From: Bordetella sp. BOR01
GTDB lineage: Bacteria; Pseudomonadota; Gammaproteobacteria; Burkholderiales; Burkholderiaceae_B
Reading direction: 5' to 3'
Assembly: GCF_019218885.1 (NCBI RefSeq)
Contig: NZ_JAHUWT010000002.1
Span: 868,001-932,000, forward strand
Length of the DNA stretch: 64,000 nt
Position 1 is the stretch's first letter. Every line of letters begins with the position of its first letter. Below, one piece after another: positions 26,606 through 35,989 of this stretch. The notes below the pieces were generated by a model. It did not search any database. It was not told the origin of the DNA and was given only the letters and a program-made list of their open reading frames with translations. The translations under genes and the position numbers were made by a program.

Positions 26606-27490
26606 ATGGACCTGTTTGCCGCGATTCGCACCTTCGTCACGATAGTCGATGCCGGCGGGCTTGCGCAGGCGGCAGAGCGGTTGCAGATATCGGCGGCAGC
26701 CGTCAGCCGCCATCTGGCTTTGCTCGAGAATCACCTGGAAGCACGGCTGCTCGACCGCACCACGCGCCGCCATCGCCTGACCGAAGTGGGCGAGGCCTGC
26801 TTCGAGCGTTTTTCGCGCATCCTGGCCGATATCGAACAGACCCGGCAGCTTGCCACGGCCGGTACGACCGAGGCGAAAGGGGTGCTGCGGGTGGCTTCGA
26901 CCATCCATTTCTGGACATGGCGTATCGCCAATGTGCTGCCGGAGTTCATGCGCCAGCACCCGAAGCTTGACGTGCAAGTCAACCTGAGCGAGCGCCTGGT
27001 CGACCTGGTCGAGGAAAACTATGACGTTGCGCTGCAGTTTCATCCGCCGCTGAGCCAGTCTGTGGTGGGCCGCAAGATCACCACGCTGCACCGGGTGGTC
27101 TGCGCGTCGCCCGATTACTTGCGGATCCACGGCGTGCCGCAAACCATCGAAGCACTGTCCAGTAGGGAATGCCTGCTGTACGCCAGCCGAGGCGAGCTTG
27201 TCGAATGGCGGTTCCGCACGCCAGAGGGCGAGCGTTCGGTGCGCGTCTCGGGCCGCTTGCGATCCACCGATGCGAATACCCTGCGGCTGGCCAGCATTGC
27301 CGGCATAGGCATCATCCGGTCTCCGCTTTTCGTCGTGGAAGACGATCTGCGCGCCGGCCGGTTGCAAAGGATCTTTCCCCACCTCGGCTCGGTCGATCCG
27401 GACCTGCTGGCCGTGTTCCCCAGCCGGCGGCATTTGCCCGCCAAAGTGCGGGTCTTCGTGGATTTCCTGTGCGATCGCTTCGGGCCTTAG
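26606..27490 (+). CDS. LysR-family regulator of the PcaQ/CrgA-like type
   Basis: A 294-residue LysR protein with helix-turn-helix GLAQAAERLQISAAAVSRHLALLE (split over residues 18-41) and an effector domain from about 90, including the ENYDVALQFHPPLSQSVVGRK strand typical of the CrgA/DmlR branch. It is the last gene of the Bug-hydrolase-SDR-flavoprotein block, in the same direction, and lies only 58 bases after the flavoprotein, so it may be part of the operon and regulate its promoter. An ATG 9 bases earlier (26597) is an alternative start. Confidence 0.85.
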   Translation: MDLFAAIRTFVTIVDAGGLAQAAERLQISAAAVSRHLALLENHLEARLLDRTTRRHRLTEVGEACFERFSRILADIEQTRQLATAGTTEAKGVLRVASTIHFWTWRIANVLPEFMRQHPKLDVQVNLSERLVDLVEENYDVALQFHPPLSQSVVGRKITTLHRVVCASPDYLRIHGVPQTIEALSSRECLLYASRGELVEWRFRTPEGERSVRVSGRLRSTDANTLRLASIAGIGIIRSPLFVVEDDLRAGRLQRIFPHLGSVDPDLLAVFPSRRHLPAKVRVFVDFLCDRFGP

Positions 27491-27726
27491 CCATTGCGGG
27501 CCCGGCCCGGCCAGTACGCCCAGGGCGGCGCGCCGTTAAAACTGGCGATTACCGCTACAATTCCCCGTAACTTTTTGGACAAAACAGGTACGCAACAGGC
27601 TGCTTGCCCCGGTTTTCCCCCGGGCCGCACGCGGTTGCCAGGCTCTAGACCCGCCATCGCTTGCGGATCAACGGCTTGCGTCATGCCCCCATCGGGCGTG
27701 GCGGTGCCGAATAATCAAGGATTTCC

Positions 27727-28818
27727 ATGGCTCTGCAATGCGGCATCGTCGGCCTGCCCAACGTGGGCAAATCGACGCTTTTCAACGCCCTGACCCGCGC
27801 GGGCATCGCGGCGGAAAACTACCCCTTCTGCACCATCGAACCCAACGTGGGCGTGGTGGAAGTACCCGATCCGCGCCTGCAGAAGCTGGCCGATATCGTC
27901 TCGCCCGAGCGCATCCTGCCGGCCACGGTGGAATTCGTGGATATCGCCGGCCTGGTGGCGGGTGCCAGCCAGGGCGAAGGCCTGGGCAACCAGTTCCTGT
28001 CGCACATCCGCGAAACCGACGCCATCGTCAACGTGGTGCGCTGTTTCGAAGACCCCAACGTCATCCACGTGGCCGGCAAGGTCGACCCGATTGCCGACAT
28101 CGAAGTCATCGAGACCGAACTGGCGCTGGCCGACCTGCAAACCGCTGAAAAAGCCCTGCATCGCCATTCCAAGACCGCCCGCTCGGGCGACAAGGAAGCA
28201 CAGCGCCTGGTGGCCGCGCTGGAAAAATGCATGGCCGCGCTGAACCAGGCCAAGCCGGTGCGCTCCATCGATCTCAGCGACGAAGAAAACGTGTTGATCA
28301 AGCAGCTTTGCTTCATCACCGCCAAGCCCGCCATGTACGTGGGCAACGTCAGCGACGATGGCTTTACCGATAACCCGCTGCTGGACCGCCTGACTGAATT
28401 CGCGGCGTCGCGCAACGCACCGGTGGTGGCCATCTGCGCCGCCATCGAATCCGAGATCGTCGACCTGCCCGATGAAGACCGCCAGGCGTTCCTGGCCGAC
28501 ATGGGCATGGAAGAGCCCGGCCTGAACCGCCTGATCCGCGCCGCCTTCAAGCTGCTGGGCCTGCAGACGTACTTCACCGCGGGCGTGAAAGAAGTGCGCG
28601 CCTGGACGGTTCCTATCGGCGCTACTGCGCCGCAGGCCGCCGGCGTCATCCACACCGATTTCGAACGCGGCTTCATCCGCGCGCAAACCATTTCTTTCGA
28701 CGACTATATTGCTTGCAAGGGCGAGCAGGGCGCGAAAGAAGCCGGGAAGATGCGGGCGGAAGGCAAGGAATATGTCGTGCAGGATGGGGACGTGATGAAC
28801 TTCTTGTTCAACGTCTGA
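27727..28818 (+). CDS. ychF: Redox-regulated ATPase YchF (OLA1 family)
   Basis: A 363-residue Obg-like P-loop ATPase that binds ribosomes and modulates stress responses. G1 is GLPNVGKST (residues 9-17), G3 is [10 protein letters not shown] (near 76), the YchF-type NLSD/NVSD element appears as YVGNVSDDG near 208, and the C-terminal TGS domain ends [12 protein letters not shown]. The length is exactly that of the family. In many Betaproteobacteria ychF follows pth directly; here about 6 kb of other genes lie between. Confidence 0.98.
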   Translation: MALQCGIVGLPNVGKSTLFNALTRAGIAAENYPFCTIEPNVGVVEVPDPRLQKLADIVSPERILPATVEFVDIAGLVAGASQGEGLGNQFLSHIRETDAIVNVVRCFEDPNVIHVAGKVDPIADIEVIETELALADLQTAEKALHRHSKTARSGDKEAQRLVAALEKCMAALNQAKPVRSIDLSDEENVLIKQLCFITAKPAMYVGNVSDDGFTDNPLLDRLTEFAASRNAPVVAICAAIESEIVDLPDEDRQAFLADMGMEEPGLNRLIRAAFKLLGLQTYFTAGVKEVRAWTVPIGATAPQAAGVIHTDFERGFIRAQTISFDDYIACKGEQGAKEAGKMRAEGKEYVVQDGDVMNFLFNV

Positions 28819-28869
28819 CACGCGATCGACAAGATCCGCACGCCTGCCAACAATGCGCTGTGCCTTACA

Positions 28870-28897
28870 CGCGGGCCTTTGTCACCCGCGGGCTTTC
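28870..28897. terminator. Stem-loop at the ychF / LysR convergence
   Basis: CGCGGG (28870-28875) and CCCGCG (28885-28890) form a stem followed by GGCTTTCTTC on the plus strand, a weak T-rich tail after ychF. It overlaps the stop of the convergent LysR gene, so it could serve both directions. Confidence 0.42.
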
Positions 28898-29892
28898 TTC
28901 GGCACGATGACTTTCTTCGCGAATTCGGGCATCAGCGTGGCTACGCCGGGCAGTACGACTTCTCTTAACGCAGCCTTTGCGGCGGCCGCGATCTTTCCCG
29001 CAATCTCGGAACCGTCGGCGCGGCGGGCGGCCACGACCAGTTTACGGGACATGGGCGCGCCGGGAAGCGCTTGAACGCGAATCGTCTCGGCCGCGTTGGA
29101 AGACTTCAGGAAGACGAGCGGGGTGGTAATGGTCCAGCCCAAGCCGCTGCCCACCATGCGCATCGCGGCATCGGTCGTATCGAACTGGTACCGGCGCAGC
29201 GGTTGCATGCTTGCTGCTTGCAGATAATCGTCGATGCGCTGGCTCATATGCGCTTCGCGGCCGTAACGGATGAAGTCCAGGTCGCTGGCCAATGTCGCGG
29301 TATTGACCACCTTGGCGTGGTAGCTTCGGGGCAGCGCCAGCATGAATGGCTCGGTCAGGATGGGATAGATATCGACGTTGGACGGTACGGGGTTTTCGTC
29401 GGCAGTGATGATGAAATCCACTTGGCGATCGATCAGCGCCTGGAATTGCGTTGCGCGAAAACCCGAGACGATGGTCCAGTCTGACGTGATGTCGCGCAGC
29501 AGGTTGATCATGAAGGGGCCCGCCGTTGCGGCGAAACTGTTCAGGATGCCAATGCGCAGGAACGACAACTGGTCTTTTGTGCCGTAGCGCGCCGCTTCGC
29601 CAAGTTCTTGCGTTTTGACGACAATTTCGCGGGCGCGGTCGTAGACGGAATTGCCCGTCAGGGTAAGCGCGGGCGGGCGCACCGAACGATCGAACAACTT
29701 GACGCCAAGCGCCTGTTCCAGCGTGGTGATCGCCAGCGAAATCGCCGGCTGCGTAAAGTCAAGTTTCTCGGCGGCCAGGCTCATGCTGCCCGTCTCGGCG
29801 ACGGTCACGAAAACTTCCAGCAAACGCAGCGTGACGCCTGAAGTCGTCAAAGGCCGCACCGGTGATTTCGGGTCAGTGGATACCTGCGGCAT
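28882..29892 (-). CDS. LysR-family transcriptional regulator
   Basis: A 336-residue LysR protein with a leader of about 20 residues before the helix-turn-helix (MSLAAEKLDFTQPAISLAIT, residues 37-56) and an effector domain from about 110. It is longer than most LysR proteins because of both ends. It lies downstream of a TauD-like dioxygenase and a Bug receptor on the same strand (133 bases after the Bug stop), so it is likely the regulator of the dioxygenase cluster rather than of ychF. Codon use is less GC-biased than in the core genes. Confidence 0.83.
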   Translation of the reverse strand: MPQVSTDPKSPVRPLTTSGVTLRLLEVFVTVAETGSMSLAAEKLDFTQPAISLAITTLEQALGVKLFDRSVRPPALTLTGNSVYDRAREIVVKTQELGEAARYGTKDQLSFLRIGILNSFAATAGPFMINLLRDITSDWTIVSGFRATQFQALIDRQVDFIITADENPVPSNVDIYPILTEPFMLALPRSYHAKVVNTATLASDLDFIRYGREAHMSQRIDDYLQAASMQPLRRYQFDTTDAAMRMVGSGLGWTITTPLVFLKSSNAAETIRVQALPGAPMSRKLVVAARRADGSEIAGKIAAAAKAALREVVLPGVATLMPEFAKKVIVPKKARG

Positions 29893-30025
29893 TCATTCGA
29901 TCCGGGTGGGTTGGAAAGGCCTCGTGTTCCTTTCGCTATAAGGCGCGCGTCGCCAATCTGATCGCGCAACGATTATACCCGCGGGCAAATCGCGATCGCC
30001 CGCCCGGCCTGGATTGGCCGGCGAT

Positions 30026-31000
30026 TCAATCGACGCGCGCCCCCGAGATCTTCACGATTTCGGCCCACTTGGCCGAGTCCTCGCGTACCTGGCGGGCAAA
30101 CGCAACCGGACTGGATCCGACGGGTTCATTGCCTGTCCGCAGCACCTGTTCCCGAAAATCCCGATCGGCGGCCATGCGGGATATCGCCTGGCTCAGGCGC
30201 TCGATGACACCGCGCGGCAGGCCGGCCGGGCCCACCAGGCCTGCCCACGCGTCGGCCACATAGCCGGGTATGCCGGCCTCTTGAACCGTGGGCAATTCCG
30301 GAACTTGAGAGGAGCGCGTCGCGCCTGTGACGGCGAGTCCGCGAATCTGGCCGGATTTCAGGTACGGCAGTGTCGTGCTGAGGGTATCGAACATGCCCTG
30401 TATTTGACCGCCCAGCAGGTCGTTCAATGCCAACGACGTTCCGCGATAAGGGACGTGGACAATGTCGATTCCCGCCTTCGTCTTCAACATCTCCAGCGAA
30501 AGGTGGGCCAGCGTGCCATTGCCGCCGCTGCCGAAATTGAGCTTGCCGGGATTCGCCTTGGCGTAGGCCACGAGATCATGCACGGACCGTATCGGCAGTC
30601 TGGGCGATACGTTCAGGATCATCATGCCGGAGACGACCTGGGAAACGCATGTCAGATCCGTGTTGGGATCGAACTCCATGTTCGCATAGAGATGGGGGCT
30701 GATGGCCATGGTCCCCGCCGACACCATCGCCAGGCTGTATCCATCGGGCGCCGATTGTGCGATGGAGGCGGTTCCGACGATGCCGTTGGCGCCTGGCCGG
30801 TTTTCCACGACGACCGACGTGTTCCAGTCTTGGCTGAGCATGTGTGCCACCAGGCGCGCAATAAGATCGAGATTGCCGCCGGCGGTATATGGCACGACCA
30901 ATCGCACCATTCTGTCCGGATAGTCCGCTGCGTAGCTGGCGGGCGCCAAGGCGCTTGCTGCCACGGCGGCCAGGGCCTTGCCGAACGCTCTCCTGTCCAT
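30026..31000 (-). CDS. Bug-type (TctC) substrate-binding protein
   Basis: A 324-residue receptor with a signal peptide of about 24 residues (MDRRAFGKALAAVAASALAP, cleavage near SYA-ADYP). The Bug pattern DRMVRLVVPYTAGGNLDLIA, TSVVVENRPGANGIVG and SAPDGYSLAMVSAGT (near 90) follows. It starts 46 bases after the stop of the first TauD-like dioxygenase in a leftward operon. Import of the dioxygenase substrate is the obvious role, inferred from the arrangement. Confidence 0.92.
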   Translation of the reverse strand: MDRRAFGKALAAVAASALAPASYAADYPDRMVRLVVPYTAGGNLDLIARLVAHMLSQDWNTSVVVENRPGANGIVGTASIAQSAPDGYSLAMVSAGTMAISPHLYANMEFDPNTDLTCVSQVVSGMMILNVSPRLPIRSVHDLVAYAKANPGKLNFGSGGNGTLAHLSLEMLKTKAGIDIVHVPYRGTSLALNDLLGGQIQGMFDTLSTTLPYLKSGQIRGLAVTGATRSSQVPELPTVQEAGIPGYVADAWAGLVGPAGLPRGVIERLSQAISRMAADRDFREQVLRTGNEPVGSSPVAFARQVREDSAKWAEIVKISGARVD

Positions 31001-31046
31001 GATGCCTCCTTTTTCTTGTTGTCGGTGCGGGTGCTGCGGCTTTGAA

Positions 31047-31940
31047 TCAATACGGCTCGGTTCCCGCCACCCCCGCCCGATATAGGCGGCGCGGCTGGCT
31101 CGCCGGATAATCCATGGTCGCCAGGTGCTGGGTACTGCAGTTGTCCCAAATCAGCAAATCATTCTCGGCCCAGCGGTGGCGGAATACAAACTGGGGCTGC
31201 TTGATGTGCGCCCACAACTGTTCCAGTAACGCCTGGCTTTCGCTTGCGGACAACCCGTCGACGCGCGCGGTATGGCCCTCGCTGACAAACAAGGACTTGC
31301 GGCCCGTTACCGGATGGGTTCGCACGATCGGGTGGCTGACGTCTGGTGTCTTGGCTTTTTGTTCCGCTGTCAGTGGAGCGCGCTTGAGCTGGGCTTTGGC
31401 GTTTTTCTTTTCCAGGTGGGCTTCGAAACTATGGACCGCGGTCATGGCCAACAACCGTTTCTGTTCGTCGGCGGGCAAGGCTTCGTATGCAGCTGCCGTA
31501 TTGGTGAAAAGCGTGTCGCCCAAGGCTGTTCCGTTCGTGTCGCGCGGCACCTGAAGCGCATATAACTGCGTATACATGTCGGGTGTGCGCAAGTACGACG
31601 CATCTGTATGCCAGAGGCTGCCCGCATCGACGATGCCTATGGCGCGTCCACTGACGGGGTCAACGATATTGGACACGACGGTCAACTCGGGCTGGTCGGG
31701 CACAGCGTACTGGTTGTAGAAAGAGGTACGCAGCGGGCCAAGCCGGTTTGCCAGATCGACAAGCTGGCGCGGTGTCAGGTGCTGGTCGCGAATCAGCAGG
31801 ACGGCATGCTGATGCAACGCGTCGCGGATTGCGTCGAACGTTTTCTGCTCGATCGCGTTGGCAAGATTGACACCCTTCACCTCGACGCCCAGCACGGGCG
31901 ATAAAGGGTGGATATCCATAGATAGGTCAACGGCCTGCAT
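31047..31940 (-). CDS. TauD/TfdA-family 2-oxoglutarate-dependent dioxygenase (copy 1)
   Basis: A 297-residue Fe(II)/2-oxoglutarate oxygenase. Iron ligands are His111 and Asp113 (SLWHTDAS) and distal His272 (DNCSTQHLA); the Arg of QPRRLYRAG near 283-287 binds 2-oxoglutarate. Family members hydroxylate taurine, alkylsulfates, 2,4-D or related acids, releasing aldehyde or keto products. The start at 31940 has GGAGAG 6-10 bases upstream. It heads a leftward operon with a Bug receptor and LysR gene, and is divergent from copy 2. It is only distantly similar to copies 2 and 3, so substrates may differ. Confidence 0.9.
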   Translation of the reverse strand: MQAVDLSMDIHPLSPVLGVEVKGVNLANAIEQKTFDAIRDALHQHAVLLIRDQHLTPRQLVDLANRLGPLRTSFYNQYAVPDQPELTVVSNIVDPVSGRAIGIVDAGSLWHTDASYLRTPDMYTQLYALQVPRDTNGTALGDTLFTNTAAAYEALPADEQKRLLAMTAVHSFEAHLEKKNAKAQLKRAPLTAEQKAKTPDVSHPIVRTHPVTGRKSLFVSEGHTARVDGLSASESQALLEQLWAHIKQPQFVFRHRWAENDLLIWDNCSTQHLATMDYPASQPRRLYRAGVAGTEPY

Positions 31941-32117
31941 GTGGGCTCTCCGGTTGGCAGCAGCAACTCGCTGGCGGATGGCGGGGCTGCCGGGCAGCCA
32001 GCCTCCTGGCCGCCATCCTTGGACATAGTAGATTAAAAACAATATACTTAATATAAATAAATAGGATGGTCGCGTCAACGCGCATGCGGATGCATCTGAC
32101 TTTCAGGAGGCAGGGAT

Positions 32118-32990
32118 ATGGCAATCGAAGTCATTCGTAGCGGTGCCCCGGCAGGGGCCGAAATTACCGGAGTGGACATCAGCGCGGGCGTTGATGAAGA
32201 AACCTTCATCGATATCCGGAACGCGTTGCATGAATACGGTGTCGTCGTATTGCGCGAACAGCGAATTTCTCCCGAACAGCAACTTGGGTTCTGTCGCCGG
32301 TTTGGAAATTTCGAGCCCCACGCCGTGCCCCAGTACCTGGTGCCGGGCTACCAGGACCTGCTTTGCGTGTCGAACATCCTGGACGACAACGATCAGCCGA
32401 TCGGTTTAATCGATGCGGGCAGGGTATGGCACACCGATGGACATTTCGACGAGCGTCCCAATATGTACTCCATGCTTTATGCCTTGGAGATACCCAGGGA
32501 TGAACAAGGTCGTACGCTGGGTTCCACCTGGTTCCTGAGTACCGCGGCGGCTTACGATAGCTTGCCCCTCGAGCTTAAGCGCCGATTGGAGGGCATGCGG
32601 GCAGATAACAGCCTGGCGGCCGTTTATCAGGCAATGAAGCGTATACATGCTGCCACCAAGCGCGCGCCCTTGTCGGCGGAGCGCCAGGCAAAAGTCGTGA
32701 CTCATCCTGTTGTTCGCACTCACCCGGCCACGGGGCGCAAGTGCATATACGTAAGCCAGGCGGCCACCTTGCGCATTCATGGCCTATCCGACGAGGAAAG
32801 CCGTGCGCTCATCGATGAACTCCATGCAATCTGCGTTAGAGAAGAAATGATCTATCGGCATCGGTGGGAGGTGGGCGATCTATTGCTTTGGGATAATTGC
32901 TCCACGCAGCATTATGCCGTTGGCGATTATGCGCTTCCGCAGCGCCGCTTGATGCACCGTACAACGATCGAAGGTGCCGTACCCGTTTAG
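32118..32990 (+). CDS. TauD/TfdA-family 2-oxoglutarate-dependent dioxygenase (copy 2)
   Basis: A 290-residue enzyme with iron ligands His105, Asp107 (RVWHTDGHF) and His265 (DNCSTQHYA) and the 2-oxoglutarate Arg in PQRRLMHRTTIEG. AGGAGG precedes the ATG by 8 bases. It is followed 73 bases later by an HpcH/HpaI-type aldolase gene on the same strand, suggesting that oxidation is followed by C-C cleavage. The 177-base divergent space to copy 1 includes an AT-rich stretch at 32032-32063 that probably holds both promoters. Confidence 0.9.
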   Translation: MAIEVIRSGAPAGAEITGVDISAGVDEETFIDIRNALHEYGVVVLREQRISPEQQLGFCRRFGNFEPHAVPQYLVPGYQDLLCVSNILDDNDQPIGLIDAGRVWHTDGHFDERPNMYSMLYALEIPRDEQGRTLGSTWFLSTAAAYDSLPLELKRRLEGMRADNSLAAVYQAMKRIHAATKRAPLSAERQAKVVTHPVVRTHPATGRKCIYVSQAATLRIHGLSDEESRALIDELHAICVREEMIYRHRWEVGDLLLWDNCSTQHYAVGDYALPQRRLMHRTTIEGAVPV

Positions 32991-33063
32991 CCCTCCCGCC
33001 GGAAGGGCGGAAACGGTGCGGGCACGGGGGCATTTCGGTGTCAATGGATTGCGGGAGTTGAAA

Positions 33064-33747
33064 ATGAGTGCGGCAATGAAAGAAAAGCTGAGCAGGGGCG
33101 AGGCTGTCGCCATGGTCGGCATGCGGTACGGAGCACCGGGCCTGGTCGAGCGTATCGGTGCGTTGGGTTTTGACGCCGCATTCATCGACTGCGAAAAACG
33201 CAGCTTCACGATGGAGCGAATCGAGGATATGTGCCGGGCCGCGCGGGTGGCCGGTATTCCGGCCATCGTACGGCCCTGGGCCAACGAGGCGGGATTGATC
33301 AGCCGCTTGCTGGACATCGGTGCCGACGGCGTCATGATTGCCTCTATCGACAACGCGGATGCGGCGCGCGCGCTGGTTGCCGACGTACGCTACGCGCGTT
33401 ATGCGGATCATGAAAGCAAGATTATCATCGGCATGATCGAATCGCCTGAAGCTGTCGATCATCTGGCCGAAATGCTGACTGTCGATGGCATCGACGTCTG
33501 GTTCATCGGTGGTAACGATCTGGCGCAACGCATGGGTTTTCCCGGCGCAGCAAGCAGGCCCGAGGTGCAGGCTGTTATCGACAATGCGATCCGTCTTATC
33601 GTCGACTCGAACCACGTCTGCGGTGCGCTGGTCGATTACGACACGGTGCAGTTACGCTTGCAGCAGGGTGTCCGCTTTCTGCTGCTCAATGTTGACACAC
33701 TGCTCGCCGGCGGAACTACACAGTTCAACCGCGTGCTGGATGCGTGA
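33064..33747 (+). CDS. HpcH/HpaI-family class II aldolase / citrate-lyase-like protein
   Basis: A 227-residue TIM-barrel lyase. The substrate-binding Arg70 (AIVRPWAN), metal ligands Glu126 (GMIESPEA) and Asp152 (GGNDLAQRMG) are in the expected places. Relatives cleave 4-hydroxy-2-oxo acids to pyruvate or glyoxylate plus an aldehyde. At 227 residues it is shorter than HpaI (about 260). The ATG at 33064 has GGGAG 7 bases upstream, better than an earlier in-frame start. It follows copy 2 of the dioxygenase and converges on copy 3. Confidence 0.85.
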   Translation: MSAAMKEKLSRGEAVAMVGMRYGAPGLVERIGALGFDAAFIDCEKRSFTMERIEDMCRAARVAGIPAIVRPWANEAGLISRLLDIGADGVMIASIDNADAARALVADVRYARYADHESKIIIGMIESPEAVDHLAEMLTVDGIDVWFIGGNDLAQRMGFPGAASRPEVQAVIDNAIRLIVDSNHVCGALVDYDTVQLRLQQGVRFLLLNVDTLLAGGTTQFNRVLDA

Positions 33748-33805
33748 CGCGCGCATTCGGTATTCGGTAAGCGGGGGCCGGTCCGGAAACCGGCCGCTAT
33801 GGCCG

Positions 33806-34663
33806 CTACGCGATCGCCTGGCCCGCAACCGTGGCGCGGCGCATCAGCCGGCGCCGCGGCAATTGATAATCGAACGTGGCGCGATGCAGCGTGGCCCGGT
33901 TGTCCCAGATCAGCAGGTCCCCCACCGCCCAGCGGTGGCGATACTGGAACTCGGGTCGAACCACGTGTTCGCACAATTCCGCCAGCAGGGCCGAACTTTG
34001 CTCTTTGGTCATCCCTTCAATATGGGTCGTATACCCTTCACTCAAGTACAGGCATTTTTTTCCTGTATCGGGGTGGGTGATAACCAACGGGTGGGACGCG
34101 GGGGGGTACTCTTTGGCGCGCTTGCCCATCTCTGCCGTGGCGCCTTCTTTTTCGCCATAGCGATGATACAGATCGTGATAAGCGCGCAAACCGTCCAGGC
34201 GTGCCTTGAATTCTTCCGTCAGTGCTTCGTAGGCCGGGCCCATCCCGGCGAACAGCGTGTCCCCCAATGGTTGTCCGTCTTCGCGATGCGGCACTTCCAG
34301 AGCGTATAGCAGCGATACGTTGTGCGGTTTTTCAAGATAGGCGCCGTCGGTATGCCAGAATTTTCCCGCATCCGTCGCCCCGATCGGTTTGCCGTTTTCC
34401 AGGATGTTGGACACCAGGAAGAGTTCCGGATATCGGGAAGAAAGGTGCTCGGCCAAAAATATCTTCTGCAGGTTGCCGAAACGCCGGGCGAACGCCACGT
34501 GGTCTTCTTCGCTGAGCTCCTGGTCCCGGACCACGGCGACTCCGCGCTCGTGAACCGTTTTCCTGATGTGGTCGAATTCGGTATCCGTCAGATTCCCGTC
34601 GAGGCGGATGCCGTGGATTTCGGCCCCGGTCGGGCCCGCGGGATATTGGATGGTCATACTCAT
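33806..34663 (-). CDS. TauD/TfdA-family 2-oxoglutarate-dependent dioxygenase (copy 3)
   Basis: A 285-residue enzyme with His104 and Asp106 (KFWHTDGAY), a distal His in DNRATLHRATFDY (near 257) and Arg in PRRRLMRRATVAG. Its C-terminal region resembles copy 2 more than copy 1. GGAG lies 9 bases before the ATG at 34663; a second ATG two codons later is possible. It is downstream of a Bug receptor gene on the same strand, so a receptor-oxygenase pair recurs twice in this cluster. Confidence 0.9.
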   Translation of the reverse strand: MSMTIQYPAGPTGAEIHGIRLDGNLTDTEFDHIRKTVHERGVAVVRDQELSEEDHVAFARRFGNLQKIFLAEHLSSRYPELFLVSNILENGKPIGATDAGKFWHTDGAYLEKPHNVSLLYALEVPHREDGQPLGDTLFAGMGPAYEALTEEFKARLDGLRAYHDLYHRYGEKEGATAEMGKRAKEYPPASHPLVITHPDTGKKCLYLSEGYTTHIEGMTKEQSSALLAELCEHVVRPEFQYRHRWAVGDLLIWDNRATLHRATFDYQLPRRRLMRRATVAGQAIA

Positions 34664-34737
34664 TCTGTCGACTCCTTGATGGCTTCGCATGGCGTCCGCG
34701 GCCAGGGTTCAGCGAACTGTACGCAGGCCTGAAATGA

Positions 34738-35715
34738 TCATTGGAATTCGATGCCGGCCTGGCGTACAACGTTGGCCCATTTCTTGACGTCGGTATTGAT
34801 GAGATCGGCGAATTGCCGCCTGCTCAGGGTCTGCGGTTCCATCCCCTGGGCCTCGAACCGCTTGCGTACGTCGGGATCGGCGAGCGCGCTGACCGTGTCG
34901 GCGTGGATTCTGTCCAGCACCGCGGGTGGCGTGCCGCCGGGCGCCATCAGTCCAAACCAGATATTGACCTCGTAATCCGGAACACCTGCCTGCATGATGG
35001 TGGGTGTGTCAGGCAAGCTAGCCGAACGCCTCGCATCGGTCACGGCCAACGCGCGGACTTTGCCGCCTTGAATATGAGGCATCAGCGCGGCGGGCGTGTC
35101 CAGCACCATGTCGATCTGTCCGGCTAGCAAGGCATTAAGCGCTGCCGGGCTACCCTTGTAGTGGATGATGGTCGACCGGGTACCCGTGCGGAATTGCAGC
35201 AGTTCGAAACCCAGGTGCGAAAGCGTTCCCAAGCCAGGCGAACCGAAATTGAGCGCCTGTGGTTTTTCCTTGGCGAGGTTGATCAGTTCCTGCACGTTTT
35301 GAGCGGGTAGCGACGCCCTGACTGCGAGGATATACGGTGAACTGCCAACCAGTGTGATGGGGGCCAGGTCTTTGACGACGTCGTAGGGCAGATCGGAATA
35401 CGCGGTGGGGCTGACCGCCAGCGTACCCGCCGTCATTAATAGCGTATAGCCGTCGGGCGGCGCATTGACCACCGCCTGGGTCCCGATGATCGCACCTGCG
35501 CCAGGACGGTTTTCGATGACAACCGGTTGATGCCACATCTCTGCGAGTTTCTGCCCGACGATGCGCGAAATGGAATCGATTCCGCCACCCGCCCCATAAG
35601 GTACGGAAATCTTCACGGCATGATTCGGATAATCGCCGGCCTCTCCGGCTTGAGTGAGACCGGAAATTGCGGTGATCGCGAACACGATTGCTGCATAGGC
35701 GACGTTACGGACCAT
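34738..35715 (-). CDS. Bug-type (TctC) substrate-binding protein
   Basis: A 325-residue receptor with signal peptide of about 24 residues (VAYAAIVFAITAISGLTQAG). HAVKISVPYGAGGGIDSISR, QPVVIENRPGAGAIIG and APPDGYTLLMTAGT (near 90) are the Bug signatures. It heads a leftward operon with dioxygenase copy 3, 74 bases downstream. Its promoter region (35716-35815) is AT-rich. Ligand unknown. Confidence 0.92.
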   Translation of the reverse strand: MVRNVAYAAIVFAITAISGLTQAGEAGDYPNHAVKISVPYGAGGGIDSISRIVGQKLAEMWHQPVVIENRPGAGAIIGTQAVVNAPPDGYTLLMTAGTLAVSPTAYSDLPYDVVKDLAPITLVGSSPYILAVRASLPAQNVQELINLAKEKPQALNFGSPGLGTLSHLGFELLQFRTGTRSTIIHYKGSPAALNALLAGQIDMVLDTPAALMPHIQGGKVRALAVTDARRSASLPDTPTIMQAGVPDYEVNIWFGLMAPGGTPPAVLDRIHADTVSALADPDVRKRFEAQGMEPQTLSRRQFADLINTDVKKWANVVRQAGIEFQ

Positions 35716-35888
35716 GTTGTCTCCTGCTACGAGTGCTTCTCTTGCGTGCCGGACAAGTTCGCGCTCTTCGCATGTTGTTTTATATTCTTATATTTATAAT
35801 ACCGTTTTTCGAATACTGAGTCTACCGGGAAAAGGTGTTCGCAGCCCTGCAGGCGTTGTCATGTCATTCAAATAATGGATTCAATTAA

Positions 35889-35913
35889 TTCAAATATTTA
35901 ATTTGTGAATAAG
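35889..35913. promoter_or_regulatory. AT-rich motif, copy 1, upstream of the amidohydrolase gene
   Basis: A 25-base AT-rich motif with core AATATTTAA and a trailing ATAAG, flanked by ATTCA/TGAAT half-sites. It matches a second copy at 38055-38079 in 21 of 25 positions. The two copies lie upstream of the amidohydrolase gene and of its neighbouring LysR gene, as expected for a shared operator. Confidence 0.5.
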
Positions 35914-35989
35914 TGGTGTGGCCGCTATCGTGGTCGGGATGCTTCAAGGCCATTTTGGCCGCGGTTCGAAGCGCATTGGAAACCTGGTC

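Noticed and set aside
27541-27566. ychF promoter with TACAAT as the -10 box
   Set aside because: The best -35 candidate is 14 bases away, too close, and other options score similarly, so no promoter is called.
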